From assembly GCA_963846495.1 (NCBI GenBank), contig CAWJWP010000030.1:124001-188000 (forward strand): DNA of 64,000 nucleotides, given 5' to 3'. Made by a program: the position numbers and the translations under genes. This DNA comes from DASYQD01 sp963846495. Lineage in GTDB: Bacteria; Acidobacteriota; Thermoanaerobaculia; Multivoradales; JAIOJS01. Positions within the stretch are counted from its first letter, which is position 1; every line of letters starts with the position of its first letter. This document shows, piece by piece, positions 59,878 through 64,000 of this stretch. The notes beneath the pieces are model-generated. The model searched no databases, was not told where the DNA came from, and saw only the letters and a list, made by a program, of their open reading frames with translations.

Positions 59878-62202
59878 TCAAGCCGCCGAGGTCCCGCTCG
59901 CCCCTGTCGGGCGGTCGTCGCTCTCGCCGTAGGCGTGGTACTGATAGTAATAGTAGTAGTGCTTGTCGTCGCCGCCCTTGCCGGCGACGTAGCGGTTGAG
60001 CACGGTGCCGAGCACGCGGGCGCCGGAGGCGCGCAGCCGGTCGGTGCTCGCCACCGCCTCGGCGCGCTGCACGCGGCCGGCGTAGAGGCAGAAGACGACG
60101 CCGTCGACGATGGCGCCGAGCACCGAGGCGTCGGTGACGGCGAGCAGCGGCGGCGTGTCGACGATCACCAGGTCGAAGCGGCGCTTTGCCACCTCGAGCA
60201 GCTCGCGCATGCGGTCGGAGGCGAGCAGCTCGGAGGGGTTGGGCGGGATCGTGCCCGAGGGCAGCAGGAAGAGGCCGGGGACGCCCACCGGCTGGATCAG
60301 CTGCTCGAGCGGCTCGCCGCCGGTGAGGCAGTGCACCAGGCCCTCGCGGTTCGACAGGTTGAACACGCGGTGGAGGCGCGGCTTGCGCAAGTCGGCGTCG
60401 ATGAGCAGCACCTGGCGGCCGAGCTGCGCCATCACCACCGCCAGGTTGGCGGCGGTGGCGGTCTTGCCCTCGCCCGACTGCGCCGAAGTCAAGGCGATGA
60501 CGCGCAGCTGGTGCGCCGAGGAGAGCAGGAGCGCCGTGCGCAGCGAGCGGTAGGCCTCGGAGATCGAGTGGCGCGGCTTCGTCTGCGGCAGGAGCTCGAT
60601 CTCCTTCAGGTCCTCCGGCGAGCGCTTCTGCTTGTCGGCGGCGGCGTTGCTCTTGCGCCCGCCGAACGCGAGGCGCTTGCGCTTCCGCCGGTAGCCGTAC
60701 GAGGAGCCGTAGCCGTAGCGGCCGGGGCGTTCCGAGACGTCGGGGATGACCGCCAGCACCGGCAGGCCGAGGAGGCGCTCCGCCTCCTCGGCCGTCTTCA
60801 GGCTGCGGTCGAGGTACTCGAGGAGGAAGATGCAGGCGATGCCGAGGAAGATGCCGAGGCCGACCGCCATGCCGACGTCGCGCTTCATCGACGGCGCGTA
60901 GGGAGCGCCTGGCACCAGGGCGCGGTCGACGACGCGCACGTTCGACTCGCGCGTCGCCTGCAGGCGGGCCGTGACCTCGGTCTCGGACTGCCGCTTCAGC
61001 ATCTCGTCGAGCTGCTGGCGCTGCGTCTCGATCTCCATGTCGAGGCTCTTGTACTGCACCGCCGCCGAACCCATGCTGATCGTCTCTTCGCGCGCCTTGT
61101 TGAGCTCGCCGTGGAGGGCGTTCTCCCGCGCGCGCGCGGTGTCGAGCTCGGCGCGCGCCTTGCGGCGCGCCTGCTGCACCGTCTCGGCGATCACGCTCTG
61201 CAGGCGCTTCTTGCCGTCGACGATCCGCGCCTGCAGTTCGAGCAGCATGTCGGGCTTGTAGGTGCTGAGCTTGGAGTTGTACTCCTGCTCGAGGACGAGC
61301 AGGTCGTGCCGCTGCGTGCTCACCAGGCCGCCCGAGAGCGCGTCGGCGATCGTCTCCGGCGGCGCGTTGATCGCCTGGTTGTAGGCCGTTTCCTTCTCGA
61401 TGCGCGCCGACACCGCACCGATGTAGTCGGTATTGAGCGCCTGCAGCCGCTGTAGCGTCGGGTTGGTCGACGGATCGATGGCGACGATGTCGGAGCGGCG
61501 GCTGTACGCCTGCAGCTGCACTTCCTTGTCCGCGATCTCCTGCTTCAGCGCCTCGATCTGCTTGCCGAGGAAGCTCGACGCCTTGCCGGCCGAGGTCGAG
61601 CGGTCCTCGATGCCCCAGTCGATGAACGACTCGGAGACGCCGTTGGCGATGCGCGCCGCCAGCTCGGGCGAGCTGGAGCGGTAGTTGATCGCCACCAGCT
61701 GGGTGTTCTTGATCGGCGCGATCTCGAGGCCGCCCAAGAGCCGCATGCCGAGGCCGCCGAGCTGCGCCTGATCGAGGTCGGCGGTGGCGGCAGCGCCGCT
61801 CTTGCGGCCGCCCAGGCTCGCCCAACCGGGGTTGAAGAGCGGATCCTCGTAGAGGCGCAGCTCGGTGACCACGCGCTCGGCGAGGCCGCGGCTCTGCAAC
61901 AGGGTGTACTGGGTCGGGTAGAACTCCATGTTGAACCAGTTCTCGACCCATGGAGTGTCGGACGAGGCGCCCAGCGACAGCGCGCGGCGGTCGATCTGGA
62001 TGGTCGACGTCGCCCGGTACATGCGCGGGGTGATGAAGTAGTGCACGAAGCCGCCGATGCCGCAGACGACGCAGAAGGCGAGCGCCAGGCGCCAGCGCCG
62101 GCGCAGCACCTCGACGTAGTCGGCGAGGTGGAACTCGGACCGCCGGCCCTCGAGCAGCGGCTCGTCGGGCAGGACGTCGGGCGAAACGCTGAGGGGCTTC
62201 AG
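59878..62202 (-). CDS. Polysaccharide co-polymerase with BY-type tyrosine autokinase (Wzc-like)
   Basis: About 774 residues. A Wzz domain comes first (HLADYVEVLRRRWRLALAFC with the first membrane helix), followed by long coiled coils (about 200-420), a second membrane helix (GMAVGLGIFLGIACIFLLEY) and the kinase domain: SAQSGEGKTATAANLAVV (Walker A), VLLIDADLRKPRL (A'), LVIVDTPPLLAVTDASVL (B). The C-terminal tyrosine cluster is HYYYYYQYHAYGE. The conserved N-terminus is in frame up to a CTG at 62202 that overlaps the previous stop as CTGA; the first ordinary start is a GTG at 62109, too late because it would remove conserved sequence. Either CTG initiates or a base is misread. Confidence 0.88.
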   Translation of the reverse strand: MKPLSVSPDVLPDEPLLEGRRSEFHLADYVEVLRRRWRLALAFCVVCGIGGFVHYFITPRMYRATSTIQIDRRALSLGASSDTPWVENWFNMEFYPTQYTLLQSRGLAERVVTELRLYEDPLFNPGWASLGGRKSGAAATADLDQAQLGGLGMRLLGGLEIAPIKNTQLVAINYRSSSPELAARIANGVSESFIDWGIEDRSTSAGKASSFLGKQIEALKQEIADKEVQLQAYSRRSDIVAIDPSTNPTLQRLQALNTDYIGAVSARIEKETAYNQAINAPPETIADALSGGLVSTQRHDLLVLEQEYNSKLSTYKPDMLLELQARIVDGKKRLQSVIAETVQQARRKARAELDTARARENALHGELNKAREETISMGSAAVQYKSLDMEIETQRQQLDEMLKRQSETEVTARLQATRESNVRVVDRALVPGAPYAPSMKRDVGMAVGLGIFLGIACIFLLEYLDRSLKTAEEAERLLGLPVLAVIPDVSERPGRYGYGSSYGYRRKRKRLAFGGRKSNAAADKQKRSPEDLKEIELLPQTKPRHSISEAYRSLRTALLLSSAHQLRVIALTSAQSGEGKTATAANLAVVMAQLGRQVLLIDADLRKPRLHRVFNLSNREGLVHCLTGGEPLEQLIQPVGVPGLFLLPSGTIPPNPSELLASDRMRELLEVAKRRFDLVIVDTPPLLAVTDASVLGAIVDGVVFCLYAGRVQRAEAVASTDRLRASGARVLGTVLNRYVAGKGGDDKHYYYYYQYHAYGESDDRPTGASGTSAA

Positions 62203-63050
62203 AAGAACGACTCCTTCACCACCACGACGTCACCCTCTTTGAGGATGGGATCGGGGATGCGGCCGGCGAGCACCGCCTTGTAGTCGACCTGGATCTCTTC
62301 GATGACGTTGCCGACGCCCTCGCGCTTGATGGTGAGCTTGTAGGAGGCGCGGTCGGTGAGGCCGCCGGCACGGGCGATCGTCGTCAACAGCGACATGCGG
62401 TCGTTGCTCTTGAAGCTGATGGCGCCCGGGTTGTTGACCTCGCCGAGGCAGAAGACGGTGACCTCGACGGTGGCGGGCACGTTGACGAGGTCGCCTGGGT
62501 AGATCGGCACGTTGACCCGCGTGTCGCCCTTGACCAGCAGGTCGTCGAGACGCACGGTGAGCTGGTCGGAGAGCCCGTTCTCGCCGTGGCGGATGACGTA
62601 GACGACGTCGCCGTGGCCGCTGCCGGCGCCGCCGGCGGCCATCAGCACGTCGAGCAGCGTCATGCGTCCCGAGGAAGGCAGCGGCCCGGGCCGGCTCACC
62701 GCGCCGATCACCGAGATCGGCTTGTGGCGGTACTCCTTGACCTGCACCGTCACCGTGGCGCGGTTGACGCAGCACTTCTCGAGCACGCGCTCGATCTCGA
62801 GCGCGGCGTCAGCCTCGGTCAAGCCGCCGACGGTGATGGCGCCCGCCTTGGGCAGGCTGATGCGGCCCTCGGTGGAGACGCGGATCTCCTCGGCGTTGAG
62901 CTCGGGGGTCTCGTAGATCCGCACCGCGAGGACGTCCTGCGGGCCGATGCGGTATTCGGTGCCCTGCGCGTGCGCGGCGGCGGCGACGGCAAACGCCGCC
63001 AGCAACCAGGCGCGGACCGCCCGGCGCGAGCACCACGCGCCACGGTTCAT
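62199..63050 (-). CDS. Polysaccharide export protein (Wza-like, SLBB domains)
   Basis: A 283-residue outer-membrane export protein. Signal peptide about 8-33 (LLAAFAVAAAAHAQG). The Poly_export domain is YRIGPQDVLAVRIYETPELN and VSTEGRISLPKAGAITVGGL; two SLBB domains follow (ISVIGAVSRPGPLPSSGRMT, VFCLGEVNNPGAISFKSNDR). It lacks the signal-peptide Cys and C-terminal amphipathic helix of Wza proper, so it is a shorter Gram-negative variant. Its stop overlaps the kinase gene start, matching the usual Wza-Wzc pairing. The ATG at 63050 is used; the longer frame above is not signal-peptide-like. Confidence 0.88.
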   Translation of the reverse strand: MNRGAWCSRRAVRAWLLAAFAVAAAAHAQGTEYRIGPQDVLAVRIYETPELNAEEIRVSTEGRISLPKAGAITVGGLTEADAALEIERVLEKCCVNRATVTVQVKEYRHKPISVIGAVSRPGPLPSSGRMTLLDVLMAAGGAGSGHGDVVYVIRHGENGLSDQLTVRLDDLLVKGDTRVNVPIYPGDLVNVPATVEVTVFCLGEVNNPGAISFKSNDRMSLLTTIARAGGLTDRASYKLTIKREGVGNVIEEIQVDYKAVLAGRIPDPILKEGDVVVVKESFF

Positions 63051-63180
63051 CGCTGCCGAGAACCTGACCCGCGACACCGATATTCCGCCGCGCGCGCTGC
63101 CGCTGTGTGGCCGGCCGCCGCGCCGCGGCTGCCCGCGGCGTCCTTCGGAGATAATCGCCACGCTCATCGTTTTCCCCATC

Positions 63181-64000
63181 ATGATACGCGATGTCCCGCC
63201 GTTGCTGACACTTCTGGCGCTTTCGGTGCTGGTTTTGTGGGCCCCGATTCCGTTCGGAAGCGTCACCTACGACTCCCGCGCGTTGCTGCAGGCCGGCTGC
63301 GGCGTGGTGTTGGCGCTGGCGATGCTGGCGGGCCGCGAAGAGGCGCCGCCGCGCGCCGCGCGGGTGCCGGCGCTGGCGCTGCTGCTGGTGGCGGCGTGGG
63401 GCGTCGTGCAGACGCTGTCGCTGCCGGCGGGGATCGTGCGCCTGCTCTCGCCGCGCGCGGCCGAGCTGCGCGAAGCCGCGGCGACGCTCGTCGGCCAGCC
63501 GCCGCCGCAGCGGATGCCGCTCTCGTTGGCGCCGGACCTGTCGCTGCGCAACGCGCTCTGGTGGGCGGCGGTGAGCGTCGCCTTCTTCGTCGCCGCGGCG
63601 GTGGCGCGGCGGCGCAACGCGCGGCGCGCGGTCGGGCTCGTGCTGCTCGTCGGCGCCGGTTTCCAGGTGCTCTACGGCAGCCGGCGCTGGAGCACCGGGA
63701 AGGCGGAGATCTGGGGCGTGACGGTCAACGCCACCAATCGGCTGCGCGGGACGTTCGTCAATCCCGACCATCTGGCGTTGTATCTCGAGCTGGCGCTGGT
63801 CATCTCCTTCGCATGTTTGTGGTGGTCGCTGCGGCGCGCGCGGCAACCGGCGAGCCTCGAGCGGCGGCTGTTGCTGGTGGCGCCGGCGCTGTTCGTCTGG
63901 CTCGGCTTGTTCGCCGCCGTCGCCTTCACCGGCTCGCGGGCGGGGCTGCTCGCGGCGCTCGGCGCGACGGCGGCGCAGGGGGCGGCAGCGGCCTTGCGGA
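63181..64000 (+). CDS. O-antigen ligase/polymerase-like membrane protein (3' end outside the window)
   Basis: The frame is open from the ATG at 63181 to the right edge, at least 273 residues. At least five hydrophobic segments are visible (LLTLLALSVLVLWAPIPFG, GVVLALAMLAG, VPALALLLVAAWGVVQTL and others), then RLRGTFVNPDHLALYLELAL and FTGSRAGLLAALGATAA, which resemble the first part of Wzy_C proteins. It is divergent from the Wza-like gene; GATAAT at 63150-63155 is a good -10-like element about 25 bases upstream. The product is a second polymerase or ligase of this locus. Confidence 0.8.
   Translation, partial: MIRDVPPLLTLLALSVLVLWAPIPFGSVTYDSRALLQAGCGVVLALAMLAGREEAPPRAARVPALALLLVAAWGVVQTLSLPAGIVRLLSPRAAELREAAATLVGQPPPQRMPLSLAPDLSLRNALWWAAVSVAFFVAAAVARRRNARRAVGLVLLVGAGFQVLYGSRRWSTGKAEIWGVTVNATNRLRGTFVNPDHLALYLELALVISFACLWWSLRRARQPASLERRLLLVAPALFVWLGLFAAVAFTGSRAGLLAALGATAAQGAAAALR

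Overview
The window is very GC-rich (about 70% by eye), gene-dense DNA from a bacterial chromosome. An acidobacterial origin, possibly near Thermoanaerobaculia, is an inference from three things: an ECF sigma factor followed at once by a Ser/Thr kinase with a large TPR-like sensor half, many secreted FG-GAP/VCBS, MopE-like and DUF4082-like proteins, and a CdsA/PlsC/CDP-alcohol transferase/PBP gene run. No rRNA, tRNA, CRISPR array, insertion sequence or phage was found. About ten genes continue cleanly in another frame after a one-base slip, often in CG-dinucleotide or homopolymer runs, while long housekeeping genes (metH, PBP1, YbiT-like ABC-F, kinase) are intact. This suggests a lightly polished long-read assembly, with real decay possible in one gene (35.1-36.3 kb).

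Layout. 0-3.9 kb: end of an unidentified gene, then a DUF4157 protein with a C-terminal HExxH peptidase, the architecture of extracellular contractile injection system (eCIS) cargo. 3.9-9.0 kb (minus): envelope operon of CDP-alcohol phosphatidyltransferase, PlsC-like acyltransferase, CdsA, bifunctional PBP1 and an acyl carrier protein. 9.1-9.8 kb: a small protein plus nucleotidyltransferase pair resembling toxin-antitoxin modules. 9.9-26.9 kb: mixed metabolic and secreted functions (sugar dehydrogenase-like propeller, ABC-F ATPase, flavoproteins, a large secreted permuted NlpC/P60-like protein, RlmI-type methyltransferase, a form IV RuBisCO-like protein, a JAMM peptidase) and a REP-like inverted repeat at 25 kb. 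26.9-30.9 kb: a very large membrane patatin. 31.2-34.9 kb: sigma factor and kinase. 35.1-38 kb: a broken S74-chaperone fibre gene and an FG-GAP propeller. 38-41.8 kb: cobalamin-dependent methionine synthase behind a structured leader that looks like a terminator/antiterminator switch. 41.9-46.2 kb: a three-gene cassette of membrane protein, gluzincin-like peptidase and ComEC-type metallo-beta-lactamase-fold hydrolase, of unknown role. 46.2-47.2 kb: metF. 47.3 kb to the right edge: an exopolysaccharide/O-antigen locus (initiating sugar-phosphate transferase, two Wzy/ligase-like proteins, GT2 and GT4 transferases, Wzm/Wzt, TPR proteins, CpsB-type phosphatase, BY-kinase, Wza-type export protein).

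Genes that work together: metH and metF supply methyl groups for methionine; the 4-9 kb operon joins phospholipid synthesis to peptidoglycan polymerisation; the 47-64 kb locus makes and exports a surface polysaccharide under tyrosine-kinase/phosphatase control. A recurrent feature is a TANNNT -10-like hexamer 6-8 bases before the start codon of many transcription-unit heads, often in the context GCTATCAT. This implies that leaderless mRNAs are common here and helps to fix several start codons.
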